DNA of 53,382 nucleotides, from NCBI RefSeq assembly GCF_000739555.1, contig NZ_BBJN01000024.1, positions 1-53,382 of the forward strand, in the 5' to 3' direction. The translations under genes were made by a program, and so were the position numbers. Origin of the DNA: Halolamina rubra (GTDB lineage Archaea; Halobacteriota; Halobacteria; Halobacteriales; Haloferacaceae). Positions 35,303 through 44,017 of the stretch are shown here, piece by piece. A model generated the notes under the pieces. It saw only the letters and a list, made by a program, of their open reading frames with translations, ran no database searches and was not told where the DNA came from. Every line of letters begins with the position of its first letter. Positions within the stretch are counted from its first letter, which is position 1.

Positions 35303-35418
35303 ACCGAATCGAGATACGGCGTAGGAACCTCTGTCTCCTTCGGAAAAGTCAATATCGCGTGATCTGACGGTCAAACAGAGAGGTAGCCACAAAAATTTCC
35401 CGGACTCGACGACCGGGC

Positions 35419-36507
35419 TCAGTCCCGGTCCTGCTCGGGCGTCTCGACCGGGGCGTCGACCAGGTTCCCCCACTCGGTCCAGGAGCCGTCGTAGTTCCGG
35501 ACGTGCGGGTAGCCGAGCAGCTCCGAGAGCGCGAACCAGACGAGCCCGGACCGCTCGCCGACGTTACAGTAGAGGATGATCTCGTCCTCCTCGTCGACGC
35601 CGGCGTCGACGAACGGCTGTTCGAGCGCCTCCCGGTGCTCGAACCGACCGCTCTCCTGGACGACGCTCGTCCACTCGACGTTGACCGTCCGCGGGATGTG
35701 GCCGGACGCCCGCGCGGGGACGCTGGTCTCCCCGCGGTACTCCTCGGGCGACCGGACGTCGACGAGCGTGACGTCCGTCGAGAGGGCGTCCTGTACGTCG
35801 TCACGGTACGCCCGGATCCCGTCGTTCCGCGGCTGCACGTCGTACTCGACGGGGGTGACCTCCGGCTCCCGCTTGGTCGTCCGGTAGTCGTTCGCCGTCC
35901 AGTACCGCTTGCCACCATCCAAGAGGCGGACGTCCCGGTGCCGGTAGTGTTTCAGCACCCAGTAGACGAACGCGGCGAACGCGTTGACGCCGTCGCTGTA
36001 GAGTACGACCGTGCTGTCGGCCGTGATCCCCCGCTCGCCGAGGATCGAGGCGAGGCGTTCAGCGCTCGGAACCGTTCGACCGCCGCCGGCGCTGAAGTCC
36101 CGCTCCGGGTCGAGTTCCACCGCCCCCGGAACGTGGCCCTCGTCGTACGTCGACGACACTTCGACGAGCCGGAACTCGGGGTCGTCCGTCTCGAACTCCG
36201 AGAGCCGATCCCTGGCGGCCTCCGGACTCACGAGTAGCCGTTCGGGGTATCCGGTCCGGTCGTCCCCCATCGACCGCGCCCGGATACTGTAACAGGTCTG
36301 TCGGCCGTCGTGGATGGCGGGCGAGCTCTCGACGAGTTCTGCCTCCTGCAGTTTCTCGAGCCCGTACCGGGCGGTCCTCGACCCCAGCAGCGTCGTTTCG
36401 GTGATCCCCTTCAGCGTCATCGGCCCCTCTCGAGTCAGCTCCTTGAAGATGAACTTGGCGCTCGGGGGGAGATCCTCGAGCGCGTCCTCGGCATCGGAGA
36501 ATTGCAT
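35419..36507 (-). CDS. HTH-domain-tandem rhodanese fusion (sulfurtransferase/sensor)
   Basis: In this 362-aa protein, residues ~1-75 are a winged-helix domain (AKFIFKELTREGPMTLKGI...SRTARYGLEKLQEAELVE). Residues ~92-212 are a rhodanese domain with Ser171 where the catalytic Cys would be (VVLYSDGVNA). Residues ~228-355 are an active rhodanese with Cys314 in ILYCNVGERSG. Tandem inactive/active rhodanese is the thiosulfate-sulfurtransferase layout, and the DNA-binding head is unusual. It could act as a persulfide-sensing regulator whose active Cys carries sulfane sulfur. An inverted repeat 12 bp upstream of the ATG is a candidate autoregulatory operator. It is divergent from the persulfide dioxygenase gene across 220 bp. 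Confidence 0.85.
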   Translation of the reverse strand: MQFSDAEDALEDLPPSAKFIFKELTREGPMTLKGITETTLLGSRTARYGLEKLQEAELVESSPAIHDGRQTCYSIRARSMGDDRTGYPERLLVSPEAARDRLSEFETDDPEFRLVEVSSTYDEGHVPGAVELDPERDFSAGGGRTVPSAERLASILGERGITADSTVVLYSDGVNAFAAFVYWVLKHYRHRDVRLLDGGKRYWTANDYRTTKREPEVTPVEYDVQPRNDGIRAYRDDVQDALSTDVTLVDVRSPEEYRGETSVPARASGHIPRTVNVEWTSVVQESGRFEHREALEQPFVDAGVDEEDEIILYCNVGERSGLVWFALSELLGYPHVRNYDGSWTEWGNLVDAPVETPEQDRD

Positions 36508-36518
36508 TTGTCGACCAA

Positions 36519-36539
36519 TATTACGTGGCGACGGTAATA
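36519..36539. promoter_or_regulatory. inverted repeat TATTAC-N9-GTAATA before the HTH-rhodanese gene
   Basis: TATTAC (36519-36524) and GTAATA (36534-36539) are perfect 6-bp arms about a 9-bp GC-rich centre, one base short of 7-bp arms. It lies 12-32 bp upstream of the ATG at 36507, over the expected promoter or transcription start of a leaderless message. Position and symmetry suit a dimeric winged-helix repressor, plausibly the HTH-rhodanese product itself. Confidence 0.5.
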
Positions 36540-36696
36540 AACACGGTGTTAGCCAGACGACCCCTCTCGCGTGCGTAGAAACACTCGAATAACCACCACG
36601 TCTGGCGTCGGGCCGTCCCGAAGTAGCGGATATATTTTCGATTTGGAACGCGACCTACCGCGCTTGCGGTACATTATTTTCATCGGTTGAACGGTT

Positions 36697-36710
36697 ATAC
36701 GTGCACGTAT
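36697..36710. promoter_or_regulatory. 14-bp perfect palindrome before the persulfide dioxygenase gene
   Basis: ATACGTGCACGTAT is a perfect palindrome ending 17 bp before ATG 36728. It lies downstream of a TATA-like TTATTTTC (~36673-36680) and would overlap the transcription start or short leader, a typical repressor position. A related element with TACGTG core occurs at 38133-38144. Confidence 0.5.
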
Positions 36711-36727
36711 CGTGCAATACAACGACG

Positions 36728-37903
36728 ATGGTCGAGACAATCACGGCAGAACGATTGCGCGACATGATCGACGCGGACGAGGAGTTCGTCCTCTTCGACA
36801 CGCGATCGCCCGACAGCTTCGAGGACTGGCACATCGCGGAGGCGCGAAACGTGGAGTACTCCGGCGACGACGACGAGCTCGTCGGCGACCTCGACCCCGA
36901 CGTGATCGGCGACGACGACACCGTCGTGACGATCTGTGCGACGGGGAACTCCGCGGGCAAGTTCGCCCAGTTCCTCGAGGACGAGGGGTACGTTTCTGAG
37001 GCCAAATCCGTCGAGGGCGGCATGGAGGCCTGGAGCATGGTGTACGACGAGGTCCCGATCGCCACCGAGAACGACGACCTCGTCGTCGTCCAGCTCCAGC
37101 GGCGGTCGAAGGGCTGTCTCGGCTACCTCGTCGGCTCGAAGCGGGCCGGCGAAGCCGCCCTCGTCGACGTGACCCGGGCGACCGACGCGTTCCTCGACGC
37201 CGCCGCAGAGCGTGGCCTGGAGATCACCCGCATCCTCGACACGCACATCCACGCCGACCACATCTCGGGCGGCCGGCGGCTGGCCGACCGGCTCGGCGTG
37301 CCCTACCACCTCGGGGCACCCGCCGAGACGCGGGACCCCGAGTTCGAGTTCGACCCGATCGAGCCGAACGACGCCGTCGAACTCGGCGACGTGGAGATCA
37401 AGGCGGTCCACACGCCCGGCCACACGACCGGGATGACCTCCTACTTGGTCGACGACGAAGCGCTGCTGACGGGCGACACCCTGTTCGTCGAGTCCATCGG
37501 TCGTACCGAGCTGCAGTTCGCCGACGCCGACGCCCGCGACGGCGCCCGTATCCAGTACGAGACGCTCCACCGGACGATCATGACCGAGCCCAACGACGTG
37601 AAGATCCTGCCCGGACACTTCTCGGTCACCGACGACGGCGAGTACGTCGACGTGACGCCGGGGCAGCCGATGTTCTCCACGGTCGGCTACATCTGGGAGA
37701 ACAACGAGATCCTCCGCCTCCCCGAGGACGAGTTCGTCGACCACATGTTCGAGAACCTGCCGTCGAAGCCGCCGAACTACGAGCGAGTGATCGCGACCAA
37801 CGCCGGCGAGTACGAACCCGAAGACGCCGACGAGGAGACCGAGCTCGAACTCGGCCCGAACCGCTGTGCGGCCACCGAGGAGAGCGCCGTCGCCGACGAC
37901 TAA
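36728..37903 (+). CDS. rhodanese-persulfide dioxygenase fusion (ETHE1-like MBL)
   Basis: The protein is 391 aa from ATG 36728 (MVETITAERL). The N-terminal rhodanese (1-112) has its catalytic Cys70 in ICATGNSAG. The C-terminal MBL domain (~118-350) has THIHADHISGG (172-182; His173, His175, Asp177, His178), HTPGHTTG, LLTGDTLFVESIGRTEL (Asp ligand) and ILPGH. ETHE1-type persulfide dioxygenases use one Fe(II) to oxidise glutathione or other persulfides to sulfite. Fusion with rhodanese lets sulfite plus persulfide make thiosulfate, or lets the rhodanese deliver persulfide. It completes a sulfide-detox route with the nearby SQR. It is cytoplasmic, with an acidic tail. Confidence 0.9.
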   Translation: MVETITAERLRDMIDADEEFVLFDTRSPDSFEDWHIAEARNVEYSGDDDELVGDLDPDVIGDDDTVVTICATGNSAGKFAQFLEDEGYVSEAKSVEGGMEAWSMVYDEVPIATENDDLVVVQLQRRSKGCLGYLVGSKRAGEAALVDVTRATDAFLDAAAERGLEITRILDTHIHADHISGGRRLADRLGVPYHLGAPAETRDPEFEFDPIEPNDAVELGDVEIKAVHTPGHTTGMTSYLVDDEALLTGDTLFVESIGRTELQFADADARDGARIQYETLHRTIMTEPNDVKILPGHFSVTDDGEYVDVTPGQPMFSTVGYIWENNEILRLPEDEFVDHMFENLPSKPPNYERVIATNAGEYEPEDADEETELELGPNRCAATEESAVADD

Positions 37904-38236
37904 CCTCCGGACCCCGATAGCGGTGGGCTGCCGGGAGCACTCGAACTCGCCGGCCCGTTTTCGAGTTCGGTGCAGTATCAGTTCGACGTGTGCAGCGACC
38001 ACGATACGCGCGGAGAACAGGACGAGTCGAACCCCACGTAATCCACTCGGAGACCCCCAGATGATGGCTCCAGTCGTACAGTATCGAGAAGTTGTCCTAC
38101 GACAACCCGTTCGATTAGTTTCCCGAGGTACTACTACGTGTAGTGAGACGGCTTTTGAATCGGGACGGGGGTACACTGGACGGTACGGGAGAACCTACAG
38201 GAGTGCGGTCGTTCGCCTGCACGAACTCGTTGGATC
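37904..38236. other. 333-bp intergenic stretch with TACGTG inverted repeat
   Basis: No convincing gene is seen. At 38133-38144 ACTAC-GT-GTAGT forms 5-bp inverted arms, ~93 bp before the HTH gene at 38237. It shares the TACGTG core with the palindrome before the persulfide dioxygenase, so one regulator could bind both. A TATA-like CTTTTGAA stretch (~38152-38159) follows. Confidence 0.4.
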
Positions 38237-38593
38237 ATGAGTAGCGGGGACGGGGAACCTGACGAAACGGATCCCACCGATCAGCTCCTGGACGCGTTGA
38301 GCGACGAAACCAACCGGCGGATCCTGGCTACGCTCACGAAGCCGCGGACGGCCGCCGACGTCGCCGAGGACTGCGACATCCCGAGCTCGACGGTGTATCG
38401 GAAGCTCGACGTGCTCAAGCGGGCAGGACTGGTTCGCGAGCGGAATATCCTCAAGCCGGGGTACGGACGGTGTAACGTCTACGAACGGGACTTCGAGCAC
38501 GTGGGTATCTCGATCGAGGACGGCGGGTTTTCGGTTACCGTCGACCGGCCGTCGAACGAGCGCGACGGTGGGCTGATAGCGACGGATGACTGA
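38237..38593 (+). CDS. winged-helix transcriptional regulator (ArsR-like)
   Basis: The 118-aa protein has an N-terminal acidic arm and then a compact winged helix: LLDALSDETNRRILATLTKPRTAADVAEDCDIPSSTVYRKLDVLKRAGLVRER (~17-69), with the recognition helix around SSTVYRKLDVLK. A short C-terminal beta region (GYGRCNVYERDFEHVGISIEDGGFSV) with one Cys follows. Haloarchaeal ArsR/HTH_20 proteins of this kind are local repressors. No metal-binding Cys pair is seen, so the signal is unknown. It lies downstream of the persulfide dioxygenase and could regulate the TACGTG elements. Confidence 0.85.
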   Translation: MSSGDGEPDETDPTDQLLDALSDETNRRILATLTKPRTAADVAEDCDIPSSTVYRKLDVLKRAGLVRERNILKPGYGRCNVYERDFEHVGISIEDGGFSVTVDRPSNERDGGLIATDD

Positions 38594-38750
38594 CCGGAGT
38601 ACGCCCGAGAAGTGAATACGGCCGAACGACGAGCCCGCTCGACCGCAGGGAGTGCCGGGGTCGGAACCGTGATAGCGGCCGAAAGCGTACGGTCAGTCGA
38701 CTGCGGTCGGGCTATCGACCCGACGCCGACATCGCCCCGTCGCTGACGAC

Positions 38751-39470
38751 ATGTACGAGTTCAGTTTCACGCTCACGTTCGAGCCCGGCTGCCGCGAGTA
38801 CTCGGATCTGTTCATCGAACACGGATCGCTTCGGGCAGAAACGCTCTACGCGTGTTTCGACCCATCCGAGATGTGGGCGCTGGAGCTACTGACTGGAGAC
38901 CCGCAGGAACTGGCCGCCGTCGACGATCGGCTGCTCGACGACTCGATCCGGCGGTACTGGATCACGGATCGGCGTTGCGACGGGGACTGGGAGACGAGCC
39001 TGTTGGGAGAGAAACGACAGCAGCGAATGACGTTCACCCACCTCGCCGGCGTGACACGCTGCGACGCCGTTCCGCTCATCGCGGCGACGTTCTTCTCGTC
39101 GGGTGCGCTGTTCAGGCAGACCCAGAGCGGGCGGAGTGTGACGTGGGACGTCCTCGTTCAGGACGACGAGAACGTCGGTCTCCTGTACGATGCGGTCGGC
39201 GGCCAGCTCGCGGACTGTGCGACGTTCTCGTTCAACCACTTGCGGGAAGTTGATCAGTGGGATAGCCGGCTCCTCCACCGGAACGAGATCCGTCCGGAAC
39301 AGCAGGAGGTTCTCACTGCCGCAGTGAACCGCGGCTACTTCGAGACCCCGCGCGAAGTGACGCTCGACGAGCTCGCGACCGAGCTCGATCTCCCACGCTC
39401 GACGGTCTCGTACCGACTTCGCCGTGCGACTGCCGAACTCGCGAAGTCCTTCGTCGACCGCGACGGCTGA
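38751..39470 (+). CDS. Bat-type HTH_10 transcriptional regulator
   Basis: In this 239-aa protein, residues ~1-170 form an uncharacterised N-terminal sensing region. Residues ~180-235 form the Bat-like helix-turn-helix: LTAAVNRGYFETPREVTLDELATELDLPRSTVSYRLRRATAELA, the hallmark of HTH_10 proteins in haloarchaea (bacterio-opsin activator family). There is no PAS or GAF domain. The N-terminal half resembles those of single-domain Bat paralogs, whose ligands are unknown. The gene has its own promoter region after the 157-bp gap from the ArsR-like gene. Confidence 0.88.
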   Translation: MYEFSFTLTFEPGCREYSDLFIEHGSLRAETLYACFDPSEMWALELLTGDPQELAAVDDRLLDDSIRRYWITDRRCDGDWETSLLGEKRQQRMTFTHLAGVTRCDAVPLIAATFFSSGALFRQTQSGRSVTWDVLVQDDENVGLLYDAVGGQLADCATFSFNHLREVDQWDSRLLHRNEIRPEQQEVLTAAVNRGYFETPREVTLDELATELDLPRSTVSYRLRRATAELAKSFVDRDG

Positions 39471-39581
39471 CCTGAGGCGTGCATCGACGCCCCTCGGGAC
39501 GTAAACGTCGAACGCCGTCGCGTCGGTACCCCATCGAGGGCGACGAGAACGTCACTCCGCCCGGCTGCTCGTCGGGGGGAG

Positions 39582-39968
39582 TCAGGCCCGCATGTCCTGG
39601 GAGAGGTCGAACAGCAGGTCGCCGACGGCGATCACCAGTGCCACGTCGCGAGCGGGAACCCCCAGTACGCTGCCGGCCGGGTCGACGAACCCCGACAGGA
39701 GGAACACGATGAGGACCGCGTTGGACGGCGAGTGTTCGATACCGGCGTAGCCGAGCGGCTGGCCGCCCCGCTGGAGCCGGAGTTCGTCGTACAGGTCCTT
39801 GAGGACGGAGCCTACCAGCACGGCGAATAGCAACCACTCCGGGAACCCCCCGGTCACGAGTCGGATCCCGCCGTACAGCACCAGGAACAGGACGCTGTAC
39901 ACGAGATAGTGCCACCCCCTTGCGACGAGTCGCTGGCGCGGCGTCAACCCCGGTGTTCCGTGTGGCAT
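39582..39968 (-). CDS. small integral membrane protein
   Basis: The protein is 128 aa from ATG 39968; an upstream in-frame start adds 46 residues without coding character. It has three or four hydrophobic segments: YLVYSVLFLVLYGGIRLVTG (~21-40), WLLFAVLVGSVLKDLYDEL, NAVLIVFLLSGFVDPAG and VALVIAVGDLLFDLSQD. I recognise no family. Genes on both sides read away or independently, so context says little. The 39969-40242 gap upstream holds no clear gene. Confidence 0.65.
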   Translation of the reverse strand: MPHGTPGLTPRQRLVARGWHYLVYSVLFLVLYGGIRLVTGGFPEWLLFAVLVGSVLKDLYDELRLQRGGQPLGYAGIEHSPSNAVLIVFLLSGFVDPAGSVLGVPARDVALVIAVGDLLFDLSQDMRA

Positions 39969-40242
39969 CGGATTGATAAAGACAGTGTGTGGGTGAAAAT
40001 AGTTTCCAACCAGTCCGGCAGCGCGGTTCGGGAACCCAGCCGACTCGGCCGGTCGTCGAGAATGGGCAGCCGTTACCGAGCTATCCGGCGGTTCGATCGC
40101 CGACACCTCGGCAGCTTCGTCCCCCCGAACGGGTTCACGAGGAGTTGACCGTCGACGGCGCCGACGTCGAAGCGCCCGACAGTACCCGATGACGGCCAGC
40201 AGAGAGATTCCGGCGGTCAGCCCCCGTTGTGACGGCGGGTCG

Positions 40243-41016
40243 CTACTGTGTGTTCGTCATCCCGCCGTCCACGACGAGTGATTCACCGTTCACGTAGTCC
40301 GAGAGATCGCTCGCGAGATACACCGCCGCATCCGCGACGTCTTCAGGCTGGCCCGCCCGCCGCGACGGGATCGCCTGGAGGAACTCCTCCTCGGCGTCCG
40401 TCCCCATAATCGGGTAATCGTCGGTCGTCATCGCCGTCTCGATCAGCCCCGGGTGGATCGCGTTCACCCGAACGCCATAGGGCCCCAGTTTCCCCGCCAT
40501 CGCGTACGTGAGTAGTCGCACGGCACCTTTCGTCCCACAGTACGTGACGAACTCGCCCGAGCCCTCGAGACCCGCGACCGACGAGAGGTTGATGATCCGC
40601 CCGCCACCGGCTTCGACCATCCGCCGTGCCGCCGCTTGCGCGCCGAAGTAGACACCTTTGACGTTGATGTCCATCATCCGATCGAACGCGTCTTCGTCGA
40701 CTTCCAGGAACTCCTCGCCGTGGAAGATCCCCGCGTTGTTCACCATCACGGAGACGCCGCCGAACTCCTCGGCGGCCTCGACTGCCGCCTCGATGTCGTC
40801 GACGTTCGTGACGTCACACTCGACGAACGTTGCCCTCGCCTCCGTTTCGGCCTCGATCAGTTCGTGCGTCGGGTCTCCCCCCTCGCGAGGAGACTCCTGA
40901 ATGTCCGCGACAACGACGTCGGCGCCCTCGGCGGCGAACCGCCGAGCGATCGCGCGTCCGTTCCCGCTGGAACCACCGGTGACAACTGCCACGTCATCTT
41001 CGAGTAATGTTGACAT
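40243..41016 (-). CDS. short-chain dehydrogenase/reductase
   Basis: The protein is 257 aa from ATG 41016. It has TGGSSGNGRAIA (13-24; the usual GIG is GNG), VVVADIQE with Asp for NAD preference, NNAGIFHG (~88-95), SSVAGLEGSGEFVTYCGTKG (Ser and Tyr-x3-Lys catalytic residues) and a standard YVNGESLVVDGGMTN end. Substrate unknown. Likely cytoplasmic oxidoreductase of the 3-oxoacyl-reductase/glucose-dehydrogenase type. It is monocistronic with an AT-rich upstream region (TATA-like AATAAGTATATTTC, ~41042-41055). Confidence 0.88.
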   Translation of the reverse strand: MSTLLEDDVAVVTGGSSGNGRAIARRFAAEGADVVVADIQESPREGGDPTHELIEAETEARATFVECDVTNVDDIEAAVEAAEEFGGVSVMVNNAGIFHGEEFLEVDEDAFDRMMDINVKGVYFGAQAAARRMVEAGGGRIINLSSVAGLEGSGEFVTYCGTKGAVRLLTYAMAGKLGPYGVRVNAIHPGLIETAMTTDDYPIMGTDAEEEFLQAIPSRRAGQPEDVADAAVYLASDLSDYVNGESLVVDGGMTNTQ

Positions 41017-41139
41017 CACACCCAACCTACGTCGATCGAACGAATAAGTATATTTCACCTACATATCTGCCAGCCAGTGTATCGCGTGCAACAGTACCGT
41101 ACGCGCCAATTTTTGTGCGGCGGCGTCCTACTGCCGGTG

Positions 41140-41436
41140 ATGGGAGCTTCGCCGATCGAAGACGACGACGAACGACGAGCCGCTGTCGAAGAATTACACG
41201 ACCACTTGGCGGCGACGGCGGAGTTGCCCATCGAACGTGCCGCGAATCGTTGGATCGGTGAAGCTGAAGCGGTCGCAGCTGACCTCCTCGAGGCTCCGAA
41301 CGATCCGGAGCTCGTTCGCAAGCGTGCTACCCAGATCGCAGCGCTCCTCGACGAAGTCGATGACACCGGCGACTCAACGGCAAACGAACACGTCGCAGCC
41401 GCTGCACGGGTCGCGGACCGGCTCCGCGGTGAGTAA
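41140..41436 (+). CDS. 98-aa acidic helical protein, unrecognised
   Basis: The protein starts at ATG 41140 (MGASPIEDDDERR); the longer reading from 41077 runs through the divergent promoter. It is entirely helical by eye, rich in Ala, Glu and Asp, with repeated AA-V-(A/E)-L heptad-like spacing (PIERAANRWIGEAEAVAADLLEA; AAAARVADRL). This suggests a coiled-coil bundle or small DNA/protein-binding factor. No family is recognised, but codon use is typical for a real gene. The 41437-41715 gap downstream holds nothing convincing. Confidence 0.6.
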   Translation: MGASPIEDDDERRAAVEELHDHLAATAELPIERAANRWIGEAEAVAADLLEAPNDPELVRKRATQIAALLDEVDDTGDSTANEHVAAAARVADRLRGE

Positions 41437-41715
41437 CCGCCGTCCTCGAGCTGTAGCAGACGTTCTTTGGGCGACAATCACCCCGTATCCCGATACACTG
41501 CTCGTCACGTCGTCGATCGGACCCACCCCGTCGATTTCGGGGCTCACTTGCCGCACTCGTTTCCGGTTGGAGATGCGTGTCTCGACGGGCAGGGGACCGA
41601 GCCCCTCGATAGCGACCGTCGTCGACGCCACGTTCGCGGCACGGGACTGGACGAACTGCGAGACGCCGATTCCTGCACGAGTGAGAGTCCTAGCGGGTGA
41701 ACCCGCGGAGGCGGT

Positions 41716-42081
41716 TCAAAACAGTCGCCAGAGCAGCGATCGAACCTTGTACCCCAGCGTCCCACGCTGGTAGCCCCGCCAGCCGCTCATGCCACCGGCG
41801 AGGGTGGTCGCCTCGTACCCCTCGTCGACGAGAACGCTGGTCGCCCGTTTCGCGACGACGCCCATCTTGCAGACGGTCACGATCTCCCGATCGCCTGGCA
41901 CCTCGTCGAGACGCTGTCGGAGCGCGTCCTCGTCGCCGGAGCGCAGGTCGTCGTACACCGGAAGGTTGTGACTTCCGTCGATGTGCTGGGCCCGGTACTC
42001 TTCGCGGGGGCGAATATCGAGGACGAATGGCTGCTCGCCCTCGGGCCGGGTGTCCAGGTCGTCCGGACGGATTTTGCTCAT
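41716..42081 (-). CDS. single-domain rhodanese-like sulfurtransferase
   Basis: The protein is 121 aa from ATG 42081 (a second ATG immediately precedes at 42084). Rhodanese features are VLDIRPREEYRAQHIDGSHNLP (substrate-side CH2A motif), the active-site loop IVTVCKMGVVAKRA with catalytic Cys, and LAGGMSGWRGYQRG. It could relay sulfane sulfur, like GlpE, in the sulfur network of the window. The short basic tail (YKVRSLLWRLF) may touch the membrane. Confidence 0.88.
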   Translation of the reverse strand: MSKIRPDDLDTRPEGEQPFVLDIRPREEYRAQHIDGSHNLPVYDDLRSGDEDALRQRLDEVPGDREIVTVCKMGVVAKRATSVLVDEGYEATTLAGGMSGWRGYQRGTLGYKVRSLLWRLF

Positions 42082-42517
42082 CACTTCGGCTTGTGGATGG
42101 CGTCGGTAAAGCGTGCCGACACTGCTGGATTAAGTCCCGACTGAGCGGAGTGTCGGTTCCTTGACTCACCGGCGTGGCTATCGGTCTGGCACTCGACAAC
42201 GTCCCGTTGGTCTGCCTGCCGAAGGAGGCCGAGGAGGGCGTTACTGACGTGCGCCCCAGTCGACGGCGAAGCCTCGCTTGGGGCTGTCTCCATTCACCGG
42301 ACCACCGGGCCGCCACGACCACAGCGAGTTAGCAGAGGACAGGGTGACGGTTTCAGGCGGATTCACCGTGTGGATTCGGTTATTCCCGCCTGAATAGATC
42401 ACTGAACAACTGCCAAGAGGGGAACGCCACAAATCGGAGACTCCATCCTGACGAGGGTCTGGTCGATAAGGGGCCGAACAGAGCCAAATCTATATGACAA
42501 GCGTATTAATTATCTGA
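42082..42517. other. 436-bp intergenic stretch with a 9-bp inverted repeat
   Basis: TTCAGGCGG (42352-42360) and CCGCCTGAA (42386-42394) form a perfect 9-bp stem around a 25-nt loop that itself contains GGATTC twice. No transposase is present and no gene is convincing; minus-strand reading through 42241-42432 is stop-poor but lacks a family. The stem lies ~125 bp downstream of the glycosyltransferase stop, so it may be a terminator or a remnant of a mobile element end. It also marks the edge where GC content falls. Confidence 0.4.
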
Positions 42518-44017
42518 TCAGTCGGCACGATCCTCATTTTCATGACGGGCGCGACGAACGTGAGTCCAGCTAAAGTCTGAGTTCAAGAACACATCGGCGA
42601 CACTTTTCAGCATAACCGCGTCGTTGAATTGTTTGTATCCGAGGACCGTGAGCGGGGCGTACCTCAACAGGAAGAAGTCCTCCCGAGTCGCGTCGGCCTC
42701 CAGAATCACTGCAAGCATCGCAAACAGCATTTCTAAGAGCGTGAACAGTACGAACACACCTAGGAGTGTGATTATAGACCCAAAGAGTGCCGCCCAAATG
42801 ATACTGCTTAGGACGGCGAGGCTGAGCACTGGAACACCCACCGCCGAGATGAGGAGGTACGGAACGAGGATCCGATGTAGCAGATCATATCGGGTATCTA
42901 AGAAGATCTCTCGATGTTTAGAGAGCGTCTGAATGGTCCCACGGAACCACCGGAGCCGTTGGTTGTATAAATCACGCCACGTGGATGGTGCTTCAGTATA
43001 TGAGACGGCCTCGCTACTGTAGTGGACTCCGCGACCGCTTTTGAGCAGTTCCATCGTCATATCGAAGTCCTCGGTCACCGTGTCTCCGGAAAACCCGCCC
43101 ATTTTTTCGATCATCGGCCGCTCAAACAACCCGAGGCAGCCAGGCACCACCTTCACGAGCCCGACATTGTCCAATGCTCGACGAAACATATTGATCGACA
43201 CGATGTACTCCAACGCTTGAATCCGCGTGACGACGTGTTCCCTATTTTGAACCCTGATGTTGCCAGCAACTGCACAGGCGTCTGGTCTGGATTCGTACGT
43301 TTCGATTAGTTTTTTGACTGCGTTCGGTGCAACTAACGAGTCCCCATCGATTCCCATAACAAGGGCACTATCGGTATGGCGCAACCCGTAGTTCAAGGCA
43401 GAATGCTTTCCACCGTTCGATTTTTGCAGAACGGTCACCTGTTCGCCGGCGCGTTCCATGGCTTCAATAAATGTGTCATCAGAACTCCCATCATCAATGG
43501 CGACAACCTGTAGTTTCCCATCGGGATAATCAGAAGCGAGTACCGAATCGATACAGGGGCCAATGTAGCCGGCCTCGTTATACGCCGGGATCAAAACGGT
43601 GACCGATGGCCATTCGCTAACCGTGACATCCTCACTTCTTCGTTTGAGGTCCTGAAATAGTGCCGTGGGGATCACCATCCAGTAGACACAAATTAGGAGC
43701 ATGAGAGACCCGAAAATGATAGCGTTGGCGAGTGTGAAGACGATATTGTAGTGTTGAATAATGAGCAGTGCGACTCCAATTGGAACGAGTAGCATCAACC
43801 AGATGGGGGTACGCTGCAGCCACGCCGGAATGTATTCACGATATCTCGTTATTAGAAACGCGAAAGTGTAGATCCCAGTAGCGAGGGATACAATGGCTAT
43901 CCCAAGCATTACGATAATCATCGGCAGGAGATACACTAGTGCAAAAACAGTCCCAGAAAGTATTGCGACTGTGAGCAGCAGTTCTCTGAGCGTCAGTGTA
44001 GTATCAAAGTCCTGCAT
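42518..44017 (-). CDS. membrane-embedded family 2 glycosyltransferase (N-acetylglucosaminyl/hyaluronan synthase-like)
   Basis: The 499-aa protein has about four N-terminal helices (~11-120). A GT2 domain follows with VLIPAYNEAGYIG, AIDDGSSDD (Asp metal/UDP binding), GIDGDSLV, VTEDFDMTMEL (catalytic TED) and QRLRWFRGT (QxxRW, a processivity motif). Three or four C-terminal helices come after. Such enzymes (IcaA, HasA, NodC types) make beta-linked polysaccharides and push them across the membrane. Base composition is distinctly more AT-rich and less acidic than neighbours, suggesting transfer. There are no other exopolysaccharide genes here, so it may act alone in capsule or biofilm polymer formation. 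Confidence 0.88.
   Translation of the reverse strand: MQDFDTTLTLRELLLTVAILSGTVFALVYLLPMIIVMLGIAIVSLATGIYTFAFLITRYREYIPAWLQRTPIWLMLLVPIGVALLIIQHYNIVFTLANAIIFGSLMLLICVYWMVIPTALFQDLKRRSEDVTVSEWPSVTVLIPAYNEAGYIGPCIDSVLASDYPDGKLQVVAIDDGSSDDTFIEAMERAGEQVTVLQKSNGGKHSALNYGLRHTDSALVMGIDGDSLVAPNAVKKLIETYESRPDACAVAGNIRVQNREHVVTRIQALEYIVSINMFRRALDNVGLVKVVPGCLGLFERPMIEKMGGFSGDTVTEDFDMTMELLKSGRGVHYSSEAVSYTEAPSTWRDLYNQRLRWFRGTIQTLSKHREIFLDTRYDLLHRILVPYLLISAVGVPVLSLAVLSSIIWAALFGSIITLLGVFVLFTLLEMLFAMLAVILEADATREDFFLLRYAPLTVLGYKQFNDAVMLKSVADVFLNSDFSWTHVRRARHENEDRAD

Noticed and set aside
42241..42432. Small minus-strand gene with Trp/Gly-rich peptide
   Set aside because: Crosses the inverted repeat, has no family or ribosome site, and composition is not coding-like.
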